This document shows, piece after piece, positions 51,204 through 63,395 of a DNA stretch of 64,000 nt. A program made the translations under genes and the position numbers. A model generated the notes under the pieces. That model was not told the DNA's origin, searched no databases, and saw nothing but the letters and a program-made list of their open reading frames with translations. The DNA comes from Pelodera strongyloides. Its lineage: Eukaryota > Nematoda > Chromadorea > Rhabditida > Rhabditidae. The stretch lies in the NCBI GenBank assembly GCA_036852015.1, contig JAANDG010000542.1, positions 1-64,000 on the forward strand, in the 5' to 3' direction. Within the stretch, counting starts at the first letter, position 1; every line of letters begins with the position of its first letter.

Positions 51204-54200
51204 TGCCTGCAGTGGTTATGTTGTGCTCCCGTTTTCTTTGCCTACGACAATAAACTCGCCGAAATGAATGCGATTTACCTCTTTTAATGTTTTCGACTAT
51301 TTACATTCGGCCATGCTTAAAGGGAAATTCCAAAGTTCATATCAGACTTAAGAAAAATTGTAATGCAAAAGTTGTAGATAATTAAATTCTATTAAAAATG
51401 GCGCATTCAAAACGTGCCCGACGTAATTTCGAGCAATTACGTATAACCGCTCCTTATACTCTGAACCTCGAACGCGCAGGCCAGCAATGCATTTGAGCGG
51501 ACGCCGAATTGCAGGAGCGCGTCCGCGCAAATTTGTTGCTGCACTGTTCGCAAACGGACCACGTGCATGCAAAATGCCGTCCCCGCGCACTTTTTTCGCA
51601 CTATTGCGCCCTATCAAAACGATATAAAAACCAAATAAATAATATAAAAGATAGATAAATTTGTTTATTAGTGTAAATAAAGTCTGGAACAATATAATAA
51701 CAATTAAAAACAGAGATACAGTGACTAAAGAAATTTACAATCAATGAGGAGTTTTGGTTACTGTGCCGCTGGTTCTACTAATAAAAAATAGTATCTGACT
51801 ACATCTAAAGAATATCCAGGTAACTAGCGTGATTAATTAAAAACAAGGCATCTAATATTATATACATCAAGCGTGAACAATAAAAGGCATACAGTGCAGT
51901 GCCAATGGGGAAGTGAATTTTCTCCCAATTATGCAACACCTATCAGAGTATAAAAAGGCTAAATACATTGCATTGGACAATGAAATAACAAAGAAGTAAT
52001 GTTACTAGGATGAGAATTGCACTGGTAATGTATGGATTAACACAACGGAAAAGGCACAACAATCTGCTAACAAACTCCGGACACACTTATATTGGTGCTG
52101 TTTAATAAACCTAGCACTAGCAGTCTGGCAAATATAAACTAACGCTAAGTAATAATATACCTACTTATAAATGTAGTACATAGCAAACAGGAATAATGGA
52201 AACCTACCATGATTCAACGACTTGGAAGTTAAAAACTCTTAAGACGAAATATTCAAATCATATCTATATAGCGGGGAGTAGATCATTGCTGAAACGGGAA
52301 TGGTTCCTGTTTACAAGCGGGAACAGGGGAAGGGGAACAGGCGCTAGGGGGAACGCCTCCATTCCCACTATGTTGGGAATGCGGCGGGACGGGAAAACGG
52401 ACGCGTGGGAAAATGGGAATGAGAATTTTCTCGAGCTATAGAAATTGAGTGTGGCGGGAATGCTCTGTTCTCACATAACGGGAATAAAAAATTCGTAAGA
52501 ACGAAATTAAAACATATATTTTTTTAATGATAACCTATAAAATACACTTATTTTATGAAGTGAAAACTACTGGATATAAAAAAATAAAGAAATATAATAG
52601 AAATGTCTGCAAATGCGCGTTCGCTACTTCTTTAATGTAAGAAAATACCTTCAAAACGCTCGAAATTTCGCCAATTTTCGTCGCTTCGTATATTTGCGTA
52701 GTGTTTGAATATATTTCTTGAAAAACTGCTACATTTGCAGTGATAATTTACGTTGAACTTTTTTTACATAACAACTTTTTCAAATGTACTTTTGCTGCTT
52801 ATTTTTGACATTTACCTCTTTAAGGAATTGTTTTACCAGTCCCTTTACCAGTCCCGCGCAGAACAATTGTGGCAATTAGCCAAACACTGGTAAACAACCT
52901 TTACCAGTCCCGCGCTGAACAATTGTGGCAATTAGCCAAACAGCTGGTATTTATGGCGAATAGCCAGACACAAACAAGAATCAAGACCAACAGAATGATT
53001 GAATTAGAATTATGAAAATATAAGTATTTATATTATTATTATAAAGCTTAATGGCCTTATAATCAGTAGTACGCGACTGGGCTAACAACTCAGCCAAATG
53101 AGTGGGCGTGAGAATGACACGGCATAGTGTCGCGAAAGCAAAAAGCTCGAATCCTGCCCTTAAAATCTCCTAACATTCCACGAGCATTTTAGCACCAGGG
53201 AATAACCACTCCCACTCACATAACAAGCGAAAAAAAAAAACAACTATACCATTACGAGAACTGCCCACACACGATAATTCAACTCATAAAAACTCATAAC
53301 GATAATTCAACTTATTGGAATCACACAAACATGGCCAGTTATGAATGTGAAAACAAAGTAAAACAATCTAAGGAAAACATCATTCAATGATTTGGAAAAC
53401 AGTTACGAAGCAACAACCGAAATTAAATCAAACACATGATAGGTTAGACGCATAATAACTTTGCAAGGAAAACATCATAACACTGGAAACTGGCGGTGCT
53501 TAGCTTAGGACATAGCAGAAATTGTGATTTTTTTTTTAAGAAAGAGATACCGAGGGGTAATAAAATAGTCAACTGCACGATTAATGGCTTGTAATCCGCA
53601 ATTTAATCTAGACTTGCAGGCAACTATCCTTATATTGTGTGCTTCTTGCTTCTCCAAGTCCTTTATCCCTGTGGCGTATTTGAAAAAAAGTGTTGTAATA
53701 TAGCAAATACTGTGTACGGAGAACTGTGTATCCAGTAAGCACCCAAGTACAGTCTATTTAATTAGTAAACACAACTAAGCGCTTTTTTTAATTAAAAAAG
53801 GTGCTGCGCTCACCTCAAATAGTGCTAGTTCTGCGGATGCTCCTTGCATCGAAAAGAAGAGAAATTAGTTAATTAGTAATAAGCACTCAGCAACCGCACA
53901 AGTTTATATTGGCTACGAATAAAAATAGGCTGCAAAGAAAACAATAACGTGTTCTTATCATTTACCATGATCCGCTGATCTTGATCTTCACATCGAACAG
54001 CGGGCTTCTCATCTTTTGGTTGGGGATCGTATCGCCGTGGAACCGATTCGTGTGAAGAGGGAGGGAGGCACAGTATATTTTCCGGTCATCACATCACCTA
54101 CAACGCACAATTTTTAATTGTATAGACAATCGCTAGATCACACTCGCGACTGTCGTGCGCTGCGCATTCTACTACATCTATGTTTACTACGTAATCTCAG

Positions 54201-54618
54201 AGTCTGGAAAATGTACAAAACAACAGCGGTTCGATTGTTCGATATGATATGTCCGGCGACGTGACAAATATGACATTAAAAACATTTTATGTTGCTTGAG
54301 AGAGCGAACAATTGACGGATTCAGTAAGTACAGCAAATAAACATAAATTAACCTGAAATGCCTGTCGCCTAGAGTAACCAGAGAGACGGAGAGGCATCGA
54401 AATCGAAAGGCAATATCCTAAAGGGAATATAATATACTCAGATACTCAGAAAAAGCGAACACTCAGAAATAGGTTTAGAGTTCACGCTCATTCGGAAATG
54501 GTGATTAACACGCTATATGTTAACAAGACCTTCCACAACACCAACCTTCCAAAAATTGCATATATTGAAAAACCAAGCATATATTGAAAAACCTCATTAT
54601 AATCTAAAATATTAGAAA
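51204..54618. other. No supported gene
   Basis: Holds repeat sequence at 51318-51420 whose inverse recurs at 59235-59315, a G-rich stretch at 52270-52440 with GGGAAT/GGGAAC words, a 62-bp tandem duplication at 52845-52950 and AT-rich intergenic sequence. Weak exon-like stretches on the minus strand near 53505-54110 are listed under rejected observations. Confidence 0.5.
52845..52950. repeat. 62-bp direct duplication
   Basis: Two copies of TTTACCAGTCCCGCG plus GAACAATTGTGGCAATTAGC and CAAAC, separated by a few bases. Confidence 0.85.
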
Positions 54619-55063
54619 CCAGCCGTTCGAAGAGCCCTACGGGCTCTTCTCCGACTGGAGGAATCGGCCTTCGGCCGATTGTTTCCCAGAATTGCTACAA
54701 TGTAAAAAGTTAACTCTTTCTCTTTATACTCCGTGCCACTTACATTCACACGTCTCTTATTGTGAAAACGTATAACAATCAGTTTGGATCACCACTCGAC
54801 TAATGCTACCATGCAAATTTGCTATTGAAGGTGCCGTATGTAGGGCAGAGGATTATCCTTGTGATAAGCTAGCATAGCTCAGTAGGTAGAGCGTTGGACT
54901 GTGAAGCGAGAGATTGCGTGCTGCTGTGGGTTCGAATCCCGCCAGCGGCAAAGATTTTGTGTGTTCTCGTTCGATTGTGAATAGAAAATTTTCTTTATGA
55001 AAGGATTTCGTTGCGTGCATACAAACAAAAGACCAAGTAAACTCTTCTCCTTTATATATTAGA
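54619..55063 (-). mobile_element. Non-autonomous Helitron-like element with tRNA-like segment
   Basis: Minus orientation: 5' end TCTAATATATAAAGGAGAAG at 55063, 3' end hairpins AATCGGCC/GGCCGATT and AGAGCCC/GGGCTCT, then CGGCTGG at 54619. 445 bp. The plus strand at 54868-54950 holds a tRNA-like stretch with A box TAGCTCAGTAGGTAGAGCG, an anticodon-loop-like CTGTGAA and B box GGGTTCGAATCCC. The acceptor arms do not pair, so it is tRNA-derived rather than a tRNA gene. Confidence 0.75.
54868..54950 (+). pseudogene. tRNA-like segment inside Helitron-like element
   Basis: Intact pol III A and B box sequences and a His-like GTG in the anticodon position, but a long irregular variable region and mismatched acceptor ends. 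Related segments lie on the minus strand at 22503-22590 and 61137-61220, with different bases at the anticodon position. Confidence 0.65.
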
Positions 55064-55439
55064 AATACTCAATATAATATCAAATAACTTAACTGCATTG
55101 TGTTAAATGGCAGGTAGACAGACATTGAAAAGTTGCTACATATCAATATTAATCGCACAGTATCGAAATAAATAGGTAGACTAAAAGGTATTATTTACAT
55201 CATAAGAAATACAAAATGAATGCAGCCGGCCCGCTTGGGGCGGGGTAGGTGTAAAAATTAAATGATACACCTTTAACTATTTTTAATTGATGCAGCCAGT
55301 GTACGCTAGGCCAGTTGTGTTATTAATTCGAGGCAGTTTAGCCCTTGACCGTGCTCCTGCATCGGGGAGCAAAGGAAATTTGCTGCAATTTTCGCATATT
55401 GACCGTCATAGGTCATACTATCAATAGAAATTATAAAAA

Positions 55440-55471
55440 AGGTATTCGAGGTGAACCTATCCCTTTAACAA
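55440..55471. repeat. Terminal remnant of the AGGGATAGGTTCA family
   Basis: GGTATTCGAGGTGAACCTATCCCTTTAA is the right end of the family at 55814-56302. No left end was found. Confidence 0.6.
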
Positions 55472-55813
55472 AAACGGTAAGCGAAGCAAAGAAATTTTAA
55501 ACACCAGATGCTCACAAAAAGTCTAAGATAGGAGTGACACCGTTTGAAACCTCCATTGTTACTCCTCGCACGCATACCAACTGCATCCCATCCCCATGAG
55601 ATTTCAACTCCCAGGAGCTCACCATTCCAACTTAGTTACGTTGTTGCCATCCACAGTAAAACATTTCGCAAGTTGATCTGAAAATAGCACTACTTAAATA
55701 AATAAACTACCGATTATTTATTGATACACAGTAGAGTATTTAGCGATACTCAGTTGTTACATAAGCTGGAAACTTACTACTTACTACACAAAGTACACAT
55801 AGCTACCTACTAC

Positions 55814-56302
55814 TTAAAGGGATAGGTTCATCTCAAATCACCTCTCTTTTTATTGTTTTTATTGATAATAGCACAAATATCATTGACAATAAAAATTAAA
55901 TCAATCACAGAACAATACGACTCGCAGAAGAAGCTTCCTTTATTGGAAGCTAGTTGATCGGAAGCCAAAATCTAAACTCAAAAACTAATACCGTACACAG
56001 ATCGAGCGGGCTAATGGCAATTAGCCAAGTTACAAACTACACTCGGCAGGTCATTATTTCCCGTGTAGTATCATTTAATTCGCTCTTGGCTATTTGCCAT
56101 TAGCCCGCTAATTGCCAGTGTACGGTATTAGTTTTTGAGTTTAGATTTTGGCTTCCGATCAACTAGCTTCCAATAAAGGAAGCTTCTTCTTCGAGGCGTA
56201 TTGTTCTGTGATTGATTTAATTTTCATTGTGAATGATACTTGCGTTGTTATCAATAAAAACAATAAAAAGAGAGGTGATTTGAGATGAACCTATCCCTTT
56301 AA
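55814..56302. repeat. TTAA MITE, AGGGATAGGTTCATCTC family, near-complete palindrome
   Basis: Arms of about 215 bp starting TTAAAGGGATAGGTTCATCT and mirrored at the right (GATGAACCTATCCCTTTAA), around a short centre near 56055. Contains GAAGAAGCTTCCTTTATTGG on both arms. TTAA at both edges. A second copy is at 59768-60279. Confidence 0.9.
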
Positions 56303-57399
56303 ACTATATAAGAACATTTACTGTATACGCTGGAAAGCTAATTCGATAATTACCAATTTTACATTTGCCTTGTGTCCTTGTGTCCAGAGTCGAAACAATA
56401 CACAACGCGCCAACCCTTATTCAGTGAATAACCACACACTACAGAACGCTGTAGCTTCTTTAAGGCTAATTAATCCTCTCCTTAACATTTTTCCTATTAT
56501 TACTGTAAATGTATTTATTTCGTTTCTTTTTAACTATAAAGAAAATAAGCCCTTCTTACCTGTTCAATGTAGATTGTACCGTCTCCGGTCTCCAACAGAG
56601 GGATTTGTTTGCGATCTAAGTTAAATACACTATCGTTCAACATAGTGGCTTTTAGCATAAATATTTGCAAAATTCGACTCCGCTTGCCATAAGCGCAAAA
56701 GCAATTTATGAATTTAAATACCTAATAACACCATACAGAAGGACATACCTAATGAAACCATTTCATTGGATCCATTGGAGCAGGCCATCCGGAAATCCAT
56801 TTCTTGCGGACCATCTGTAGCTATTCTTGTAGCTACAAGTCAACCAAAAATTTTGAGAATTCAAAAAGCCAGAGGCCATATTCGAGATTCAACATTTGAT
56901 TCTCCCTGGGGAAATCTCTGACACTGTCTGCTCACTGGGGAGATAGAAAATTGCATTCGAAAACGAGAGTGTCAAGGCAAAATTCAGCACTGGCATAAAG
57001 AAACTAAGAAACTGACACAACGTGGGGAAGCACCTACGTAAACATCATTTGAATGAATAGATCGAAGACTGAATTGTATGAAATATACATAAATAAGACG
57101 GGCGAAATATTAAAGAAAAAGCAATACCTGAAAGTAATAATGAAGTTGTTTAATCGCCCAAAGAATGGGAGACCTGTGGTGTCCATTGAAACCTAGAACA
57201 TTTGTGGCTACAGACATGAAAAATAGTATTTACACAAAAGAACTTTGGCGCCTCATGCCCAGACTTGGACAAAATCGGCGTTTGCTTACAAAAAACCGTG
57301 GATCTATTGGGATGGAGGTGCCCCAGCGGCGGCGCACAGAAAAAGGGGCGGGGCTTAGGGCAGAGAGGCTAGAGCGTGATAGCATATGGGGTTTTCAAG
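56303..57399. other. No recognisable gene
   Basis: An open frame from 57165 runs into the repeat at 57400-57550 and has no motif. Nothing else is supported. Confidence 0.5.
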
Positions 57400-57550
57400 C
57401 ATGCGGGCAAATTTACCGTGTTTTACGACTTCGCGAGACCCATGTATTAATTTATCATGTCAAATATTCAATTCAGGGAAAATACGGTAAATTTGTCTAT
57501 ACTTGGAAGGGAACGCACAGGTATTTTTGGCATACATGGAAACCCCCATT
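57400..57550. repeat. Interspersed repeat shared with 12725-12880
   Basis: CAAATTTACCGTGTTTTACG, GCGAGACCCATGTATTAATT and AAATACGGTAAATTTGTC blocks, inverse of the copy in the first intron of gene A. It is itself bounded by AAATTTACCGT / ACGGTAAATTT. Confidence 0.65.
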
Positions 57551-58072
57551 AATCCAAAAATGATTAATTCTGATCTAATGGAGGTATTTGTCTATTGGCA
57601 AGGGTACATTGTTTCCAACCGCTTTTTTTATACCAGAGGGTACCACAATGACTTTGTAAGTAATCTGAATCGCTGGGGTACCTCAAAAAACATGCGCAAT
57701 TAATCTGCAGGTCCTCTGAAACACTGGGGTACCTCAAGCCGAGTGCAATGACATTTATTCGTGACAAACTACGACTGTAGCATACAAAAACAAAGTATTA
57801 AAAAAAATGTGAACACCGCTATATTCAGACATACAATCATCACACATAGACTTAAGCATGTAGAATCCAGGGTCCCGTTTGCTCTCGAAGTCGGGGATCT
57901 TCATTTTTAGCTCCAATCCAAGGCGGTGTCTCTTAGCCGAGTGTCCCATAGAGTGAAGTAGACGGTAGAAGACGGCACAGAAGATAATACAGAGCGAAAG
58001 GTCCGTCCTAAGGCTAGGCAAGGGGAGCGCCTAACTTTATTCCCGACTCCGTGGCATGTTTTGCAAGATGGT

Positions 58073-58145
58073 AGCACTGATCGGGATTCGAACCCGGGTC
58101 GTATGGGTGAGAGACGAGAACTTTGCCAGTGTGCCACGACGCCCC
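58073..58145 (-). pseudogene. tRNA-like sequence (SINE-type)
   Basis: On the minus strand, GTGGCACACTGGCAAAG (A-box region) and GACCCGGGTTCGAATCCCG (B box) with spacing near that of a tRNA. Acceptor pairing is poor. Probably a tRNA-derived SINE head. Confidence 0.5.
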
Positions 58146-58219
58146 TTGCCACGACGCTCCAACATAATAAATAAACAATAACAACACAGCGCAACAAATT
58201 CTACTTTGAAAAATAGTTA

Positions 58220-58490
58220 GGCAGAAAAATTTCGCGCGCTCTGTGCAGTTTTGCACGCTCTGTCCGCACTTTTGCGGCAAATACAGCATGCAGGGTACGG
58301 TACTCCACGCACCAAATAGAAACCCCGATTTAGCGCGCACCTACCCGCGTACTTTGCTAACTGCGCGGAACGCGCCAAAGTACGCACGCGTTCACAAAAG
58401 CGCGGCTGGCTACGCGTGCACTCCAATTTATGAGGCACGCTACGCGCGCGTCTGCGCGTCCGAGAACGTAGTAAGCAGTAGTCTCAACGA
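58220..58490. other. CpG-rich patch
   Basis: Strong local rise in G+C and in CG dinucleotides (GCGCGCACC, CGCGTACTTTG, ACGCACGCGTTC, GCGCGCGTCTGCGCG) between AT-rich flanks. No open frame with a motif. Could be part of a SINE body with the tRNA-like heads on both sides, or a regulatory island. Confidence 0.5.
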
Positions 58491-58501
58491 CGTTTGCTTT
58501 C

Positions 58502-58576
58502 AATTACCAATTAGCATAGTGGATAGCGCTTCTGACTGACAAGTGAAAGGTCAAGTGTTCGATTCCACCCTGCGGA
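58502..58576 (+). pseudogene. tRNA-like sequence (SINE-type)
   Basis: TTAGCATAGTGGATAGCGC (A-box region) and AAGTGTTCGATTCCACC (B box). The acceptor ends do not pair convincingly. Confidence 0.45.
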
Positions 58577-58690
58577 AGCTATTTTTTGCGTCTTTACTGT
58601 GGCATTTCTTTCTACAATTTAAAACTTGAATAATTGATTGAAAGCAAGTTCAACAACAGCACTTGTGTCTATAACATCTTTTTGCTCTAT

Positions 58691-59205
58691 TCAAGTTAAA
58701 AAATCGGGATTTAATTTTGCCAATTTTTTTCATTAAATCACTGATGGACCCAGCTGTTTTTCGGTTTTAATGTCGTAAAATACTGAAAATGTTGAATGTT
58801 TTTCTAATTTTCATTGTCCTCGGGTTTTTCGCCATGGTCGATTTAGTGGTGTTAAAATTTGTTCAAAAAATTTTGGTCCAAAACATTTATCGTTAAATTT
58901 GGGGGTGCCTACATACTTATGCGACGCACTGTATATAAGGACGCCAAGGACCTGATAATCATAAGAAACATATAAACAGAAACACCAATAAGAAGTCATA
59001 GTCATAGTCATTCGAATAAAATATACTCATTTTCAACCCACTGGGATTCTGAAACTATAAAAGTTATGCTTCACAGTCATTTTGTGGTTGTTACGATCGT
59101 AGCATTTTCAACTGATTTTTTCACCTATTTTTCACCCTGTCCATCAGTGATGTCATGAAAAAAATTGGCAAAATTAAAATCCCGATTTTTTTAAACTTGA
59201 ATAGT
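58691..59205. repeat. Inverted-repeat element, about 60-bp arms
   Basis: CTATTCAAGTTAAAAAATCGGG through AAATCACTGATGG is mirrored by CCATCAGTGATGTCATG through TTTTTAAACTTGAATAG. The interior is non-coding. Confidence 0.75.
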
Positions 59206-59595
59206 TAAATGTGTTATTGACAGAAGTTGTTGAAACACTTGTTTTGAATTTAATTCTCTACAACTTTTGCATTACAATTTTTCTTAATTCTGATATGAAC
59301 CTTGGAATTCCCTTTATTAGGTTTCCTACTGTGCATTTGTTGTTTGTCATAGTTCAAACAAGTTCAAACTTTTCCATATTTTTTTTTTTCAAAAAATGTC
59401 CTTTAAAACCGCTCTATTTCCATTTCATTTCGTTTTCTAGGAATTAAGACACGATTTACATGTATCGCAAGCTAATTTTCACGCAAAGATAAGTCTATGA
59501 TAATGCCCCGCCTCCCGTTCAGTACAAGTACCCTACCTAGAATCAAATACGAAAATCGATTTGGTCCATGATTTGGTTACTACTTGTATTGATTG

Positions 59596-60445
59596 TTAAA
59601 GCGAATATGTAGGCATTCAAAATGAGCAAAAAAACGCGAAACTAGCGTTTCCATACCAGACGTTAATTTAAATAGGCGACTAAGTATGTAAATACGAATT
59701 TGCATGCCCTGCATCTTGAATCTTGCTACTTGCCGATTTAAGTTGAAATTTGCTCCATCGGCCCAAATTAAAGGGATAGGTTCATCATCTCAAATCACCC
59801 CTCTTTTTATTGTTTTTATTAATAATAACACAAGTATCATTCACAATGAAAAATAAATAAATCACAGAACAATACGCCTCGCAGAAGAAGCTTCATTTAT
59901 TGGAAACTGGGTGATCGGAAGCTAAAATCTAAACGCAAAAAATTATCCCATACGCAGATCGCGCGGGCTAATGGCAATTAGTCAAGTTACAAACTACACT
60001 CGGCAGGACATTATTTCCCACGGTGAATTATCATTTAATCGCTTGGCAGAGTGTAGTTTGTAACTTGGCTAATTGCCATTAGCCCGCGCGTTCTGTGTAC
60101 GGTATTAGTTTTTGCGTTTATATTTTGGCTTCCGATCACCTAGTTTCCAATAAAGGAAGCTTCTTCTACGAGGCGTATGGTTCTGTGATTGATTTAATTT
60201 TCATTGTGAATGATATTTGTGCTATTATTAATAAAAACAATAAAAAGAAAGGTGATTTGAGATGAACCTATCCCTTTAATGCCACGGTTCCGATTAACGC
60301 GTTTACTATGGAAAAGGCGAACTTTGTAATGCATTTTCTTTTAAGTGGGTAATTGTAGACAACTTTTGTTATTGTTTCCTTAATGGGAAATACGCATTCT
60401 ATTAATACAGCTTAACTTCAAAAAGGGCCTACATATTCCCTTTAA
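59596..60445. repeat. TTAA MITE, AAGGGAATATGTAGG family, split by another MITE
   Basis: TTAAAGCGAATATGTAGGC at the left and CCTACATATTCCCTTTAA at the right. The interior matches 49437-49758 in reverse. It is interrupted at 59768-60279 by a complete AGGGATAGGTTCA element. Confidence 0.82.
59768..60279. repeat. TTAA MITE, AGGGATAGGTTCATCTC family, nested
   Basis: TTAAAGGGATAGGTTCATCA...GATGAACCTATCCCTTTAA, 512 bp with arms of about 215 bp like 55814-56302. Inserted into the element at 59596-60445. Confidence 0.88.
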
Positions 60446-60792
60446 CCAATGAACCGTTATTATTAGAAGATTAGCCAATTTAAGTTTAGCCAATACGCGA
60501 CAGTGCAGATAAATATCCTAAAAAAGGGTCATTATACGAAAGCACCGGTTGTGTACGCGGTTTCATCATGGAAACAATTGCCGATGGGTAATTTTTCAGA
60601 ATGCATGATGCTTACCAACGTTTGCAATATTAATTTTATTTTGTGAACATAGTTATCTGAATATTTTTTTGGCTAAACTTCAAACCCGTAACTTTTTTCT
60701 AGCTGTCTCCGTCATTTTATCCTGGCGTGTGTCGAACATTGGCAAATTCTAGTTTAAAGCAGTATTGTGCTTTAAATAGGCACACTACCGTT

Positions 60793-61624
60793 TTAAAGGA
60801 TCGCAGTCACTACAAAATCGTCGTTTTTTTCGAGTTTACTTGTATTTAGTAAAGAATAGAGAATTCCGAAACCGAATTCACCAAAACCGAATAATTTGAA
60901 TTCCAACTCAGGGAGTGAACATGTGGAAAAGTAGTTCACTTAACTATCGCAGGATCACGAAACGTGTTCATACGGCTGCTTCCCGATCGGGAGTATGCAA
61001 ATTATTTCGGCAAATATCTGCATATTATATCTTATTATATAAAGGAGAAGAGTTTACTTTTTTGTTTGTGTGAACATAACGAAACCTGTTCATATAGAAA
61101 ATTTTCTATTGGCATAGAGCATACAAAATCTTTGCCGCTGGCGAGATTCGAACCCACAGCAGCGCACAACCTCTCGATTCATAGTCCAACGCTCTACCTG
61201 TTGAGCTATGCTAGCTTATCCTTATCACAAGGATAATCCTCTGTCCTACATACAGCACCTTCAATGGCAAATTTGCATGGTAGTATTAGTCGAGTGGAGA
61301 TCCAAACTGATTAATATACGTTTCCACAATCAGAGACGTTTTAAATAGGGAAATAATCGGCCGAAGGCCGATTCCTCCAGTCGGAGAAGAGCCCGTAGGG
61401 CTCTTCGAACGGCTGGTATTTACATATACTGCAAGGGTCTGCAGGCATATCACTACACATTTCATAATCCCGTGGTAGTTAACTAGAACTACGTTTCTAC
61501 TTGTTCACCCCCTGAGTTGGAATTCAAATTATTCGGTTTTGGTAAAGTATTTTTCTTTATTCTTTACTAAATTCAAGTAAACTCGAAGCAAAATGATGAT
61601 TTTGGAGTGACTGCAATCCTTTAA
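60793..61624. repeat. TTAA MITE, AGGATCGCAGTC family, carrying a Helitron-like insertion
   Basis: TTAAAGGATCGCAGTCACT at the left, GTGACTGCAATCCTTTAA at the right. Aligns along its length with 19860-20299 except for the 387-bp insertion 61030-61416. Confidence 0.88.
61030..61416 (+). mobile_element. Non-autonomous Helitron-like element, insertion site resolved
   Basis: 387 bp from TCTTATTATATAAAGGAG to CGAACGGCTGG. Removing it leaves TTATA|TATTTACATAT, one base different from the uninterrupted sister site TTATATCTTTACATAT. The insertion is therefore between A and T with no target duplication, as Helitrons do. Two 3' hairpins (AATCGGCC/GGCCGATT and AGAGCCC/GGGCTCT) precede CTGG. Carries a minus-strand tRNA-like segment at 61137-61220. 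Confidence 0.85.
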
Positions 61625-61889
61625 AGGGAATGTCAGCCCAGTTTCGCATGTAGCGCTTGAAATAAAGATTATGTTTTGAAGATAAGTTTAGTGAAAGTAA
61701 AAGCACACAACAAATGTGAGATAAATCTTATTATATAAAGTTGGGAGCTTTGTTTGTTTGTTTGTGCGTTTGTTTGAGTGTACGTTTGGATGATGTGCGT
61801 TACGCTCAGGTTGTAGGATTGGTTCAGTAGTTCACGTTCCCGTGCACTGAGCCATCTCACTTCCCGAGCGCCCCTCTCACAAACGCCCA

Positions 61890-62510
61890 AAAAAGGCTGC
61901 ATATGTGGAATATGTGTGGTGTATCGTTCGGGCGTTTCTGCGGCACAAGGGGTTCAAAGAACACTCACGGCACAAAACTCAAAGAACGACCAATTTTGAA
62001 AACTTGAAATCACGCTTTTCAATGCTTTATTTACTTTTATTTTACCAAAATTTTTCCATTGCCTTTCAACGTGAGATTATCCTCACCTTGAGCTATCTAC
62101 GCGAATCCAGCCCTGAGCTACGCACTCGCAGACTGCATACACTCACCAAGGGTCAGGCGTATGAGCCGAGAGTTTAAAGAACACCCCCACTCCATCAGAA
62201 ACGCCATTGCGGATGGCTCACACGAATGCCACACAAAAGGTTGCATTATACTCCAAGGAAGCGGAGTATCGGCCGAGCGATAATGTTCAATGAACATCCA
62301 CTTGCTGTGCAACGCCATTGTGGAGCGCTCACATGAGCACCACACAAAAGTTTCCATGTACACCAAGGGCGCGGAGTACATGCCGAGCGATAGAGTTCAA
62401 AGAAAACCTACTGCAGGGCACCTCCCCTGCGGAACGCCCAGTGAACGCTACAAAGGCTGCCATATACAGAATGCTTGCGGGGTATCGTTCGAGCGATTGT
62501 GCGGCAAGTA
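61890..62510. repeat. Degenerate tandem units of about 105 bp inside the Helitron-like element
   Basis: Four diverged copies sharing AAAGGCTGCAT/AAAGGTTGCAT, GGAGTATCGGCCGAGCGAT, GTTCAAAGAA and CGCCATTGxGGAxxGCTCAC words. Short frames here are fragments of the repeat. Confidence 0.65.
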
Positions 62511-62614
62511 GGACGAGATCCCTGTTCCATGCAATTCAAGAAGCATATTCGCAATTATAATAATTCCCTGTCAATGGCATCGATGTGTGCTCAACTTGAT
62601 GTTCCCCGTGGCGC

Positions 62615-63395
62615 CGGTCCTTATTTAGGAGGAATATAGTCAACAGAAACTAAGTTCTATCCCCGTGTTTGATATTGGTGTAGGTTTCAAAAGGAAAATA
62701 ACAAAAGTGAAACCATTTCCTTCAGACAAATGTTTGCTTCTAACTTATATAGCCCAGCGAAACATTGCGACGTATCATCCAGGCACATTCCTTTTTTTAG
62801 GATTTGAAATTTTTTCGATATTGTAGAGTCCAGCAAGTTGCAGACAATTTAGGAGAAATATAGTCAACAGAAACTAAGTTCTATCCCCGTGTTTGATATT
62901 GGTGTAGGTTTCAAAAGGAAAATAACAAAAGTGAAACCATTTCCTTCGGATAAATGTTTGCTTCTAACTTATATAGCCCAGCGAAACATTGCGACGTATC
63001 ATCCAGGCACTTATTCCTTTTTTTAGGATTTGAAATTTTTTCGATATTGTAGAGTCCAGCAAGTTGCAGACAATTTAGGAGGAATATAGTCAACAGAAAC
63101 TAAGTTCTAACCCGTGTTCAATATTGGTATGGGTTTCAAAAAGAAAAAGAAAGACTGGAGACTCTTTGGATAGAAATGTTTCCTCCTAACTTATATAGCC
63201 CAGAGAAACATTGCGGCGTATCAGCCACGCGATATTAAGCTGCTTTTAGGCTTTGGCAATTTTTTCGATATCCTAGAGTAGAGCAAGTTGCAGACAATTT
63301 AGGAGAAATATAGTCAACAGAAACTAAGTTCTTTCCCCAGGAAACTATTCTTGCGAGAAAGAGTTGCCTCTACTTATAGATATAGCCCAGTGAAA
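62615..63395. repeat. 225-bp tandem repeat, about 3.4 copies
   Basis: Units of 224-226 bp marked by ATAGTCAACAGAAACTAAG at 62636, 62860, 63086 and 63310, each with AACTTATATAGCCCAG and GAGCAAGTTGCAGACAATTT-like words. The first two units are nearly identical; later ones are diverged. Confidence 0.88.

Noticed and set aside
53075..53160. Possible tRNA-like sequence with AGCTCGAATCCTGCC
   Set aside because: The B box deviates and no cloverleaf can be drawn.
53505..54110. Exon-like stretches on the minus strand (LEKQEAHNIRIVACKSRLNC at 53505-53660; VPRRYDPQPKDEKPAVRCED at about 53975-54050)
   Set aside because: Some plausible splice sites, but the phases need alternative acceptors at each step, one block has stops before any ATG, and no motif or paralogue supports it. 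Lengths are within chance for this composition.
57165..57563. 132-codon plus-strand frame
   Set aside because: The latter part is an interspersed repeat also present at 12725-12880, and the rest has no motif or splice support.
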